Below, one piece after another: positions 27,935-35,887 of a DNA stretch of 64,000 bases. The translations under genes and the position numbers were made by a program. Where the stretch lies: contig NZ_CP056047.1 in assembly GCF_021559775.1 (NCBI RefSeq), forward strand, positions 2,046,001 to 2,110,000, read 5' to 3'. This DNA comes from Gillisella vitis (lineage in GTDB: Bacteria > Pseudomonadota > Alphaproteobacteria > Rhizobiales > Rhizobiaceae). Within the stretch, counting starts at the first letter, position 1; every line of letters begins with the position of its first letter. A model generated the notes under the pieces. The model saw only the letters and a program-made list of their open reading frames with translations. It did no database searches and was not told the origin of the DNA.

Positions 27935-28657
27935 TCATTGCAGCCCAACCGGATCGACAATACCCTGGTTGCAATCAAACTTGGTTGAGCCTGCCGCCTG
28001 GATGCGCTCCTGTAGCGGCGTCCCGGCATCGCCATCCCCAAGACCTATCGTCAATTCCGTCACAATCCGTCTGTTGCCGTCTTGTTCGCAGCTCATTTTT
28101 ACCCGCCGTCCAGCGCCCGGACCAAAGCTGGCATCAAACGCCGTCTGTACATCTTCCTGGGTCACCGCCTTGCCCACATTGGCAGCAAACAGACCGTTGA
28201 CCGCCGAACCGTTCAGGGTCTCGATCAGCGCGATCGCCTCGGCAAAATAGTCTTGTTGATTAAGACCGGTGCAGGTACCATGCTTGATCCATTCATGCCG
28301 TTCCAATGATGACTGCGTGCCGGGCATGACCCTGTCCAGCACTTGGCGGGTCGAGGCAGACAACTTCACTTCCGGCAGATCCGTCCAGCGGCTTTTCTTA
28401 TCGGTATCGATATCGGCCTGCGCGACGCCGCAATAGTTCTGGCGCATCGGCCAAAGACCATGCAGGGTAAAATGGCTGGCATCATAACGATCCGCCGTCT
28501 GGCTCTTGCATTCCGGCTTGTCCGGCTTGGTCTCGCAAAAACCCGGCTGCCAACTGACGGCCAGAATGCTGGTCGTCCTGCCTTTTTCCGCGGCGAAAGA
28601 CGGAGGACAGGTCAGAAAGACTGCCGCAGCCAGACCCAGATAGTGAAAATGCTTCAT
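27935..28657 (-). CDS. secreted ribonuclease T2
   Basis: 240 residues from the ATG at 28657 (gagaa upstream), with a signal peptide (MKHFHYLGLAAAVFLTCPPSFA). Both catalytic segments are intact: FTLHGLWP (CAS I, His66) and HEWIKHGTC (CAS II, 121-129). Several cysteines suit a periplasmic or secreted enzyme. RNase T2 cleaves single-stranded RNA via 2',3'-cyclic phosphates and may scavenge phosphate and nucleosides. It is transcribed alone, divergent from the alpha/beta hydrolase gene. Confidence 0.94.
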   Translation of the reverse strand: MKHFHYLGLAAAVFLTCPPSFAAEKGRTTSILAVSWQPGFCETKPDKPECKSQTADRYDASHFTLHGLWPMRQNYCGVAQADIDTDKKSRWTDLPEVKLSASTRQVLDRVMPGTQSSLERHEWIKHGTCTGLNQQDYFAEAIALIETLNGSAVNGLFAANVGKAVTQEDVQTAFDASFGPGAGRRVKMSCEQDGNRRIVTELTIGLGDGDAGTPLQERIQAAGSTKFDCNQGIVDPVGLQ

Positions 28658-28844
28658 GATGTTCTCTCCACCGAATCGCTTAAGGTCTTCATGGAACGGT
28701 TGAAACAGGCTTGCAACCTTGAATAACGGCATGAACCTGCCTTTCAGCAATTGCACTTGGCTGCAAAATCACGTCATTTTTCGGGGCGGAGCGGATTGAG
28801 ACTCGCGATATACCATTCGCGTTCGGCACTATCGGGAGGACGGC

Positions 28845-29795
28845 ATGTTTGACGAAACGCTTTACCTGCAAAGGCCGGATGGTGCCCGGATCGCCTATCA
28901 CCACCATCAGGCAACGGATGCGCAGGCAATTCTGCTCATCAATCATGGGCTGATCGAACATTCACGCCGCTATCGCCGCTTTGCCGTCTTCATGGCCGCA
29001 TCGGGCTTTCACGTTTACGCCCATGACCACCGTGGACACGGAGAAACCCAGGCCCCGGATGCGCCGCTGGGCCGCTTTGCGCGAAGGAATGGCGTTTCGC
29101 TGGTGATCGAAGACGCCAAGGCAATCCGCGACCTGGCCATTGCCAACCATCCCGGCCTGCCGGTTCTGCTGTTCGGTCATTCCATGGGCGGGCTGATCGC
29201 GCTGCGCACCGCCACGGAGTTCCCGGAAAGCTTTCAGGCGCTGGCGGTGTGGAATTCCAATTTCAACAACGGCATCGAGACCCGGTTCGCCCGACTGGTT
29301 CTAAAGATCGAGCGGGCCTTGAAAGGCTCTGACGTGCCAAGCCTGCTGATGGCCAAGGCAACCTTCGAGGCCTGGGGCAAGGCGGTGTCGGGAAGACGCA
29401 CTTTGTTCGATTGGCTGAGCCACGACGGCTCGGAAGTCGATCTCTACGCCAATGACCCGCTCTGCCGGTTTCAGGCCAGCAATTCCCTATGGATGGACGT
29501 GCTTGACCTGACGGCTCAGACCGCCACCCTGCCCCGCCTTGCCCGGCTGCGGACCGACCTGCCCATTCATCTGGTCGGCGGCGGGCAGGACCCGGCCACC
29601 AAAGGCGGCGAGGCAACCCGCGCGTTGGATCATCGCCTGCGGCAATCCGGTCTAACCGATGTCACCCTGACCCTTTATCCTGCCATGCGGCACGAAACGC
29701 TGAACGAAATTGGTCGTGACGAGGCCATGGCGGCGTTTCGGGATTGGGCGCGAAAAGCGCTGGGCCTAACGGCAGTTCATTCTGGTTTGGAATGA
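28845..29795 (+). CDS. alpha/beta hydrolase (monoacylglycerol lipase / lysophospholipase-like)
   Basis: 316 residues after a gggaggacgg site. Serine aminopeptidase S33 / Hydrolase_4 domain with oxyanion region INHGLIEHSRRYRRFA, YAHDHRGHGET, nucleophile elbow LLFGHSMGGLIAL, likely acid in GGGQDPAT and catalytic His in AMRHETLNEIG. The HG...EHS pattern is typical of lysophospholipase L2 / monoglyceride lipases. It is 76 bp upstream of a DMT transporter gene and may be cotranscribed with it. Confidence 0.9.
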   Translation: MFDETLYLQRPDGARIAYHHHQATDAQAILLINHGLIEHSRRYRRFAVFMAASGFHVYAHDHRGHGETQAPDAPLGRFARRNGVSLVIEDAKAIRDLAIANHPGLPVLLFGHSMGGLIALRTATEFPESFQALAVWNSNFNNGIETRFARLVLKIERALKGSDVPSLLMAKATFEAWGKAVSGRRTLFDWLSHDGSEVDLYANDPLCRFQASNSLWMDVLDLTAQTATLPRLARLRTDLPIHLVGGGQDPATKGGEATRALDHRLRQSGLTDVTLTLYPAMRHETLNEIGRDEAMAAFRDWARKALGLTAVHSGLE

Positions 29796-29871
29796 CCCTA
29801 TAACAGAAAGTCACGTGCCGTCTGGCATTATGGACGGTATAGACAGACGATCAAAAGCGAGACAATCCCGC

Positions 29872-30843
29872 ATGTCCACTCCACCGCGTGCCACGTCAGG
29901 CACATCCAGCCAAACGCCGTTTTTCTCCGGCGTCACGTTCGGACTTGGCATGATGGTCCTGTCGGTGCTGATCACGCCACTGGTGGATGTGTTTTCCAAG
30001 CTGGCAACGCAAACCATGCCTGCTGCCGAAATCAGCCTTGCGCGGTTTTTCTTTCAGATCCTTTTCATGCTTCCCGTGCTGATAATACGCCGCACATGGC
30101 CGAAACTATCCTGGTCCAACACCCGCCTGCATATGGTGCGTGGCGGGGTGCTCTGCCTGTCGATGCTGACCTTTGTTACCGCGTTGCGCACCATGGAAGT
30201 GGCGGATGCCGTGGCAATCTTTTTCGTCGAGCCGATCATCCTGACCATCTTGAGCGGCATCATCCTCAAAGAAAAAATCGGCTGGCAACGCTACCTCGCC
30301 TGTGGCGTCGGGTTTATCGGCGCCATGTTGGTGGTGCAGCCCAGTTTCCAGGAAGTCGGTGCCGTGGCCTTCCTGCCGATCATTACGGCCTTTTGCATCG
30401 CCATTTTTGCAATCCTGACGCGGCTATTGTCACGCCATCAGGACCCGTTTGTTATGCAGGTGGAAACCGGCTGCTGGGCTATGGTGTTTTGCACCATCAT
30501 GATCGCCATAGGCCAAGCAATGAACCTTACCATGTTCGCGCTGGTCCAGCCGGACCTCACCGGCACGATATGGCTTGTCTGTACCGGGGCCACTGCCGCC
30601 GTCGGCGGTGTGCTGGGCGTGTTTGCCTATCGCGCAGCACCACCCTCGATGCTCGCACCGCTGCAATATCTGGAAATCGTCACCGCCACCCTGTTTGGCT
30701 GGCTGGTCTTCCATGACCTGCCGGATGCGCTGAAATGGCTGGGCATCGCCATCATCATCGGCTCCGGCCTCACCATCATCTGGCGGGAGCGCAAACACGC
30801 ATCCCGGCCTATTTCCGACAGCAGCGGGCCGCCACAACCTTAA
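29872..30843 (+). CDS. EamA/DMT-family transporter
   Basis: 323 residues from the ATG at 29872; upstream in-frame starts (29815, 29830) would add a non-hydrophobic stretch. About ten membrane segments in two EamA repeats are visible, for example GMMVLSVLITPLVDVFS and ILTILSGIILKEKIGWQRYL, the latter being the typical end of the first EamA half. The family exports metabolites, amino acids or drugs; substrate unknown. It is followed after 30 bp by the ThDP enzyme gene, so a hydrolase-transporter-ThDP enzyme operon is likely. Confidence 0.87.
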   Translation: MSTPPRATSGTSSQTPFFSGVTFGLGMMVLSVLITPLVDVFSKLATQTMPAAEISLARFFFQILFMLPVLIIRRTWPKLSWSNTRLHMVRGGVLCLSMLTFVTALRTMEVADAVAIFFVEPIILTILSGIILKEKIGWQRYLACGVGFIGAMLVVQPSFQEVGAVAFLPIITAFCIAIFAILTRLLSRHQDPFVMQVETGCWAMVFCTIMIAIGQAMNLTMFALVQPDLTGTIWLVCTGATAAVGGVLGVFAYRAAPPSMLAPLQYLEIVTATLFGWLVFHDLPDALKWLGIAIIIGSGLTIIWRERKHASRPISDSSGPPQP

Positions 30844-30873
30844 TTTCGGCCCAACCCATCCAAGGATCGCTAC

Positions 30874-32526
30874 ATGAAAAGAACCGGCGGACAATTGATC
30901 GTTGAAGCCCTGAAGGCCAATGGCGTCAAGCGCGTTGCCTGCGTGCCGGGCGAAAGCTATCTGGCGGTGCTGGATGCGCTGGTCGATAGCCAGATTGAAA
31001 CCGTCGTCTGCCGCCAGGAAGGCGGCGCGGCGATGATGGCCGATTGCTGGGGGCGTCTCACTGGCGAGCCCGGCATTTGCATGGTGACGCGCGGTCCAGG
31101 CGCCACCAATGCTTCGGCGGGCCTGCATATCGCCCGGCAGGATTCGGTGCCGATGATCCTGTTCATTGGCCAGGTCGCACGCGACATGCGCGAACGCGAG
31201 GCCTTTCAGGAGGTGGAATATCGCCGCGCCTTTACCGAATTTGCCAAATGGGTCGGCGAGATCGATGACGTCGCCCGCATCCCGGAATTTGTCAGTCGCG
31301 CCTTTGCCGTGGCCACATCGGGCCGTCCCGGCCCCGTGGTGCTGACCCTGCCGGAAGATGTGCTGGTGGAAGAGGCGGATGCGCCAGACGCCCGCCCCTA
31401 TATGCCGGTGGACGCGCATCCCGGCCCTAGCCAGATTGCCGCGCTTGGCGCAATGCTGGAGAAGGCGGAGCGTCCGCTGGTCATCCTCGGCGGCACCCGC
31501 TGGGACGAGGCCTCAGTGAAGGCGTTTGAAGATTTTGCCGCACAGTGGAAACTGCCGGTCGGCTGCTCCTTCCGCCGCCAGATGCTGTTTGATCATCTGC
31601 ACCCTAATTACGCGGGCGATGTCGGCATCGGCATCAATCCGGCGCTTGCGAAAGAGGTGAAGGACGCCGATCTGATCCTGTTGCTGGGCGGTCGTTTTTC
31701 AGAAATGCCATCGTCATCCTACACGCTGATGGACATCCCCTACCCCAAACAGAAGCTGGTGCATGTCTATCCCGACCCGTCGGAGCTTGGTCGCGTCTAT
31801 CGCCCTGATCTGGCGATCTGCGCCAGCCCGAAGGATTTTGTCGCCGCTTTGACTGATCTAAAAGCACCCGCCTCGCCAGTTTGGGCCGAGCGGACAAAAG
31901 CCATGCACGCTCATTATCTGACCTGGTCCACCCCGCCCAAGACTGGCCCCGGCACGGTGCAGATGGGACCGATCATGGAGTGGATCGAAGCCAATACCGC
32001 GAAAGACGCTATCTTCACCAATGGCGCCGGCAATTACGCCACATGGCTACACCGCTTCCATCGCTTTCAGGGCTACAACACACAGGCGGCTCCCACCTCC
32101 GGCTCGATGGGCTACGGCCTGCCCGCTGCCGTCGCTGCCAAGGCGCAGTTTCCCGAACGCGACGTGATCTGCTTTGCCGGTGACGGCTGCTTCATGATGC
32201 ACGGGCAGGAATTCATCACCGCCGTGCGCTATAATCTGCCGATTATCGTTTTGCTGATCAACAACAGCACCTATGGCACCATCCGCATGCATCAGGAGCG
32301 CGACTACCCAGGCCGCGTCAGCGCAACCGATCTGGTCAACCCGGATTTCAAGGCCTTTGCGCAGGCCTATGGCGGACATGGAGAGCTGGTGGAAAAGACT
32401 GAGGATTTCGCGGCGGCGTTTCAGCGCGCACGGGCCTCAGGCAAGCCATCGATCATCGAAATCAAGCTGGACGCGGAAGCAATTACGCCGACCCGCACCT
32501 TGACTCAAATTCGTGAGAAAAGCTGA
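30874..32526 (+). CDS. thiamine-diphosphate-dependent enzyme, acetolactate synthase-like
   Basis: 550 residues after AAGGA. Three-domain ThDP architecture: N-terminal PYR domain with the catalytic Glu in VVCRQEGGAAMMADCWGRLT, a central domain (about 190-330), and the C-terminal PP domain with the cofactor motif GDGCFMMHGQEFITA ... LLINNSTYG. It resembles the large-subunit-only members related to acetolactate synthase, benzoylformate decarboxylase and similar carboligases. There is no regulatory subunit gene next to it, so it is probably not the biosynthetic IlvB. It is the third gene of a likely operon with the hydrolase and DMT transporter. Confidence 0.9.
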   Translation: MKRTGGQLIVEALKANGVKRVACVPGESYLAVLDALVDSQIETVVCRQEGGAAMMADCWGRLTGEPGICMVTRGPGATNASAGLHIARQDSVPMILFIGQVARDMREREAFQEVEYRRAFTEFAKWVGEIDDVARIPEFVSRAFAVATSGRPGPVVLTLPEDVLVEEADAPDARPYMPVDAHPGPSQIAALGAMLEKAERPLVILGGTRWDEASVKAFEDFAAQWKLPVGCSFRRQMLFDHLHPNYAGDVGIGINPALAKEVKDADLILLLGGRFSEMPSSSYTLMDIPYPKQKLVHVYPDPSELGRVYRPDLAICASPKDFVAALTDLKAPASPVWAERTKAMHAHYLTWSTPPKTGPGTVQMGPIMEWIEANTAKDAIFTNGAGNYATWLHRFHRFQGYNTQAAPTSGSMGYGLPAAVAAKAQFPERDVICFAGDGCFMMHGQEFITAVRYNLPIIVLLINNSTYGTIRMHQERDYPGRVSATDLVNPDFKAFAQAYGGHGELVEKTEDFAAAFQRARASGKPSIIEIKLDAEAITPTRTLTQIREKS

Positions 32527-32541
32527 GGACGGAAGCGGTCA

Positions 32542-32590
32542 CACGGGAACACAGGCAGAAACCACTTCAGCTACTGCTGGTGTTCCCGTG
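32542..32590. repeat. inverted repeat at the edge of an AT-rich island
   Basis: Perfect 11-bp arms cacgggaacac (32542-32552) and gtgttcccgtg (32580-32590) with a 27-nt loop. The right arm lies inside the 3' end of the first membrane-protein gene. It separates convergent genes and may be a terminator-like structure or mark an insertion boundary. Confidence 0.55.
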
Positions 32591-33068
32591 GCCGTTTGAG
32601 AACAAGAAGCAAACCGAGCAGCGCGGATAGCGAAAAGCTGATGATAAACGCAATATAGAACAAATATCCGTTTTCATAATGTAAGCCCACATCCCTACCG
32701 CAGGCGACATCCTGCGTAAGGATATTGAAAAGAGAGCTGAAAAAATAATCTAAAATGAGGTTGGCTCCGCCGTGCAAAATCGACCCCGTTACAAAGTTGA
32801 ATAAAAAATAATACATAAGAGCCATTAGAAAACATAGGTCAGGTATCAAAAGCCACGTTTCATATTTTAAAATAGCAGAAACAAATGAGGTCAGAAGATA
32901 CAATAATACACCATAAAATAAGAAAGAATTTTCCTGAAACCAAGAGATATCCGCGGTCAGATGACAAGTCTCGTAATAACCTTGTGGGTAGTAAACAGAC
33001 AGTACGAACGCACACAGCGCAAAAAATCTAAGAAGTAAGTTAACCCTGGAATTCAGTAAGGAAGCCAT
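32571..33068 (-). CDS. four-helix membrane protein of unknown function, copy A
   Basis: 165 residues with four hydrophobic segments (about 10-27, 47-66, 72-92 and 132-158). I do not recognise a family. It is a paralog of the next gene: the pairs PQGYYETCHL / PYGYYSRCES and DVGLHYENGYLFYIAF / DVVFHYQWGYLFYVLA line up, as do the charged tails KRPREHQQ and DRRHEKH. Conserved features are GYYxxC after helix 1 and CxxDVxxHYxxGYLFY before helix 4; the two cysteines could pair outside the membrane. Codon use and base composition are far more AT-rich than in the neighbours, suggesting recent acquisition. Confidence 0.72.
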   Translation of the reverse strand: MASLLNSRVNLLLRFFALCAFVLSVYYPQGYYETCHLTADISWFQENSFLFYGVLLYLLTSFVSAILKYETWLLIPDLCFLMALMYYFLFNFVTGSILHGGANLILDYFFSSLFNILTQDVACGRDVGLHYENGYLFYIAFIISFSLSALLGLLLVLKRPREHQQ

Positions 33069-33179
33069 AATGTTATCCGCCGATAAAATCAGTTAGGCGT
33101 GAAATCTCCTCACCGCAAGGAAAAGCACTTAAACACCGAATTAGACATCTCCAAAAGGGCTAATCCAAACAGTAGGTGA

Positions 33180-33692
33180 TCAATGCTTTTCATGTCGCCG
33201 ATCGGATAAGAATACAATTAAACCCAGAATCGTCGATAAAAAGAAACTGCTAACTGCAAGAACATAGAAGAGATAGCCCCACTGATAATGGAATACGACG
33301 TCGGCATTGCATGGACCTCTGCCCGTCAGCGAATCCCCTATATTTCCAAATATTTCGGACAAAACTCCATACACCAAAGGCATGAGTATTTCGATGAAAA
33401 CAACATGTTTAACAATAAAAACAGCGAAAATAACATCGGTAATTAAAAATAAATATCCTTTATTAAAATATTCGACCATCAAAGAGGAAAAAAGATAAAA
33501 AATCAAAACATAAAAATAAATTGAATAAACTGATAAAATTGTAAACGGGCTTTCTGATTCACACCTGGAATAATATCCGTAAGGAATAAGTGCACACAAG
33601 GCTGAAGATACAAAAGTCCCTATCTTCAGAAAAAAACGGGTTTTAGGATCAACAAAAACTGACAACTGCATCTCCTTTTGCAACAAAGGCAT
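33180..33692 (-). CDS. four-helix membrane protein of unknown function, copy B
   Basis: 170 residues, paralogous to the preceding 165-residue protein and transcribed ahead of it with a 111-bp gap. Four hydrophobic segments (about 22-40, 52-72, 80-105 and 137-162). It keeps GYYSRC and CNADVVFHYQWGYLFY. An alternative start seven codons later (MQLSVFVDPK) is preceded too closely by aaggag. The region is strongly AT-rich. No toxin, transporter or defence motif is recognisable; a two-component membrane complex is one possibility, but that is speculation. Confidence 0.72.
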   Translation of the reverse strand: MPLLQKEMQLSVFVDPKTRFFLKIGTFVSSALCALIPYGYYSRCESESPFTILSVYSIYFYVLIFYLFSSLMVEYFNKGYLFLITDVIFAVFIVKHVVFIEILMPLVYGVLSEIFGNIGDSLTGRGPCNADVVFHYQWGYLFYVLAVSSFFLSTILGLIVFLSDRRHEKH

Positions 33693-33804
33693 GATGGAGT
33701 GCTACGATTTAAGAAGGACACTTTTGCCTCGTGTAGAAGCAGAAGCGTCCATCTAAAGACTTTAAGGCATTAGCTACAGCCCCTAAGCGGCTTGTAAAAG
33801 CCCC

Positions 33805-34146
33805 TTAAATCGCAGCCGTCACGATGAACTCGACCTTGTAATCCGGCGTTGCCAAAGCAGCTTCGCTGGTGGCGCGGGCTGGTGGGTTGGCAGGGTCGAT
33901 CCAGCTTTCCCAGACAGCGTTCATTTCGGCGAAGGTGGACATGTCGGAGAGGTAGATGATGGTTTGCAGGATCTTCGACTTGTCAGAACCGGCAGCCGCC
34001 AGCAGGCGATCCACTTCGGCCAGCGCCGATTTCGACTGTTCCGTGACACCAGTGCCTTCGCCGACCTGGCCAGCCAGATAGACGGTATTGCCGTGAACGA
34101 CAGCACCGCTCATACGCTTGCCGGGCTCGATACGCTTGATGGACAT
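33805..34146 (-). CDS. RidA-family protein (enamine/imine deaminase)
   Basis: 113 residues after aaggag. YjgF/YER057c/UK114 fold with GNTVYLAGQVGEG near the N-terminus, LAEVDRLLAAAGSDKSKILQTIIYLSDM in the middle, and the C-terminal VEFIVTAAI with NPPARATSEA, where Arg binds the imine carboxylate. RidA hydrolyses reactive 2-aminoacrylate and related imines. The usual Glu in the last strand (VEIE/VEFI) is shortened, so this is one of the shorter RidA subfamilies. It lies downstream of the C-X5-R protein, separated by a terminator. Confidence 0.9.
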   Translation of the reverse strand: MSIKRIEPGKRMSGAVVHGNTVYLAGQVGEGTGVTEQSKSALAEVDRLLAAAGSDKSKILQTIIYLSDMSTFAEMNAVWESWIDPANPPARATSEAALATPDYKVEFIVTAAI

Positions 34147-34178
34147 GGACTATCTCCTTGAGGTTATGAAACACGAAA

Positions 34179-34202
34179 ACGCTGCGGACTTTGCCGCAGC
34201 GT
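34179..34202 (-). terminator. terminator between the C-X5-R protein and ridA-like gene
   Basis: Perfect 9-bp arms acgctgcgg (34179-34187) and ccgcagcgt (34194-34202); on the minus strand the stem is followed by tttcgtgttt. Confidence 0.75.
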
Positions 34203-34221
34203 GGGCAGGTTTTTTGAACGC

Positions 34222-34557
34222 TTAGCGCTGGCGCAGGCTGTGTTCGTAGGTCGCCGTAGAGCGGGCGCCGGAACGGCAATAGCCGAGCATCGGGCGCTCC
34301 AGATCATCAAGCGCGTCAACCATGGCGGCGACGGCATCCGGCGTGACACCCATCGGGCCAACCGGAATATGGCGGATGGCAAGCCCAAGTTCTTCGGCCC
34401 GCGCAGCAATAGCGGCAAAATCCGGCTGGCCGGGCTCTTCGCCATCCGGACGATGGCAAACGATGGATTTGAAACCCAGCGCCTTGATATCATCCAGATC
34501 ATCGAGACTGATCTGACCGCTGACGGAATATTCCTCGTTGATCGGCCTGATATTCAT
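34222..34557 (-). CDS. TIGR01244 / DUF442 phosphatase-like (beta-lactamase-hydrolase-like) protein
   Basis: 111 residues. Tyrosine-phosphatase-like fold with the active-site loop YCRSGARST (C-X5-R). It also has the family start MNIRPINEEYSVSGQI and LGFKSIVCHRPDGEEPGQP. In Agrobacterium and Xylella this domain is fused to or paired with a sulfur dioxygenase under BigR control and takes part in sulfide detoxification; no such partner lies nearby here. A stand-alone domain may act as a sulfurtransferase or phosphatase. Confidence 0.88.
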   Translation of the reverse strand: MNIRPINEEYSVSGQISLDDLDDIKALGFKSIVCHRPDGEEPGQPDFAAIAARAEELGLAIRHIPVGPMGVTPDAVAAMVDALDDLERPMLGYCRSGARSTATYEHSLRQR

Positions 34558-34660
34558 CGTCGCATCCTTTTCAAAACCGGCTTAATCGAAACCGGCCAAA
34601 CATTTACGATGTGGATACCGGGGCGTCAACGCTGCAAGCGGATTCCAGACGCGCCCGATT

Positions 34661-35491
34661 TCACATGAAGAAGAAATCCAGTCCGAATTCACGGCTCTCG
34701 CCGGGCGCCAGCATGTCGAGTTCGCCGCCCTTGGCGAGATCGTCGCGTCCAACCCAGCGGTGCGAGACCGGCTCGATGCCTACGACATTGGCAGGCGCCT
34801 GCTGGTTGCGCCAGATTTGCAGGAAGGGCAGGCTTGCCGTGTCAAAACGCACCACCAGCGTCAACCCACCAACCGAGGCGATTGGGCCGAGCCGAAACTC
34901 TGTCCAGCCATCCGCTCCCGCCGTGTCGCCGCTGGCGGCAACGCAGAACACCCCGCCCGGTTCCGCGCCGAAACGCCAGCCGAAACCGCCGTCGTCCAGC
35001 ATTGCTCCTTCCATTCGCACTGCATCATCGAACAGTTTAGCGGCGACATTCATGTGATACATCAACATGGCGGGAAACGGCGCATGGCCAGTATTGGTAA
35101 TCCGGTCGCGGAGCGCGACAGCACCGGTTTGCGCATCGATGCGCCAATGGCGCTCCAGAAGCGACTGGCCGCCATCGGCATGGCGCACCGGAATTTCAGC
35201 CCGGCACTCGCTATCGCTCTGATGAAGGATCGTAGCCGGATGTGATGAAAACGAACCATGCAGCGGATAGCGACGACCGCTGCCATCGCCAAACGGTTCC
35301 GGGTGACGGATATGGTCAGGGCCGCAGGTGAAAAGAAAGCCTTCCAGGGAATGGTCAATGCGCGGATCGCCATCATCAGGGATGGCCCGATGCGGCGACA
35401 GATCGACACCATCGATGATCAATGTGCGAATATCCAGAACCGATGTCTGGTCCAGTTCAACGATTGGACCCTTGGCTGCCTGTAGCTTCAT
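34661..35491 (-). CDS. aldose 1-epimerase-like protein (DUF4432 type)
   Basis: 276 residues after gtaggagga. A galactose mutarotase-like beta-sandwich is suggested by YPLHGSFSSHPA (His in the active-site region), RDRITNTGHAPFPAMLMYHMN and NVVGIEPVSHRW. The C-terminus LAPGESREFGLDFFFM is typical of the family. Proteins of this type are found in sugar catabolism loci and may interconvert anomers of modified sugars; no sugar genes are adjacent, so the substrate is open. Confidence 0.85.
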   Translation of the reverse strand: MKLQAAKGPIVELDQTSVLDIRTLIIDGVDLSPHRAIPDDGDPRIDHSLEGFLFTCGPDHIRHPEPFGDGSGRRYPLHGSFSSHPATILHQSDSECRAEIPVRHADGGQSLLERHWRIDAQTGAVALRDRITNTGHAPFPAMLMYHMNVAAKLFDDAVRMEGAMLDDGGFGWRFGAEPGGVFCVAASGDTAGADGWTEFRLGPIASVGGLTLVVRFDTASLPFLQIWRNQQAPANVVGIEPVSHRWVGRDDLAKGGELDMLAPGESREFGLDFFFM

Positions 35492-35887
35492 GATTCGTCT
35501 CCTCCTACAATCCGCCCAGCATTACCGCGCTGATAGCGGCCTATGCCATGTCCTAAACCGTGTAAAAACGCGGTAGCCTATGATTTTCCCGTGTAAAATT
35601 CTGTTAATTTTGATGGACTGATGTATTCACGTCGTTCACCCTATCGTTCGCTAGCACGTTGTTTATGCAACGATTCCTTCAAGCTTGGCTGGGGCGTCCA
35701 TCTGGAGCGGTGCGCACGGGTTTAACAGTTTCTTCACTTCGTTTTCATTTTTCCATATTAGCGTCAAAATTACGGTGTCTCAGCGCATGATAAGCAATTG
35801 TCCATGCTTTGGCGCGAGCGCCTCGATTTCCCCTGAACCGGATAGGGTTTGGGGCGTTATGCAAGAAACCAACCGGAAAGATCACCC
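35492..35887. other. divergent intergenic region upstream of the L,D-transpeptidase gene
   Basis: 396 bp carrying the promoters of the epimerase-like gene and the L,D-transpeptidase gene. I see no clear hexamers, repeats or additional gene. Confidence 0.5.
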
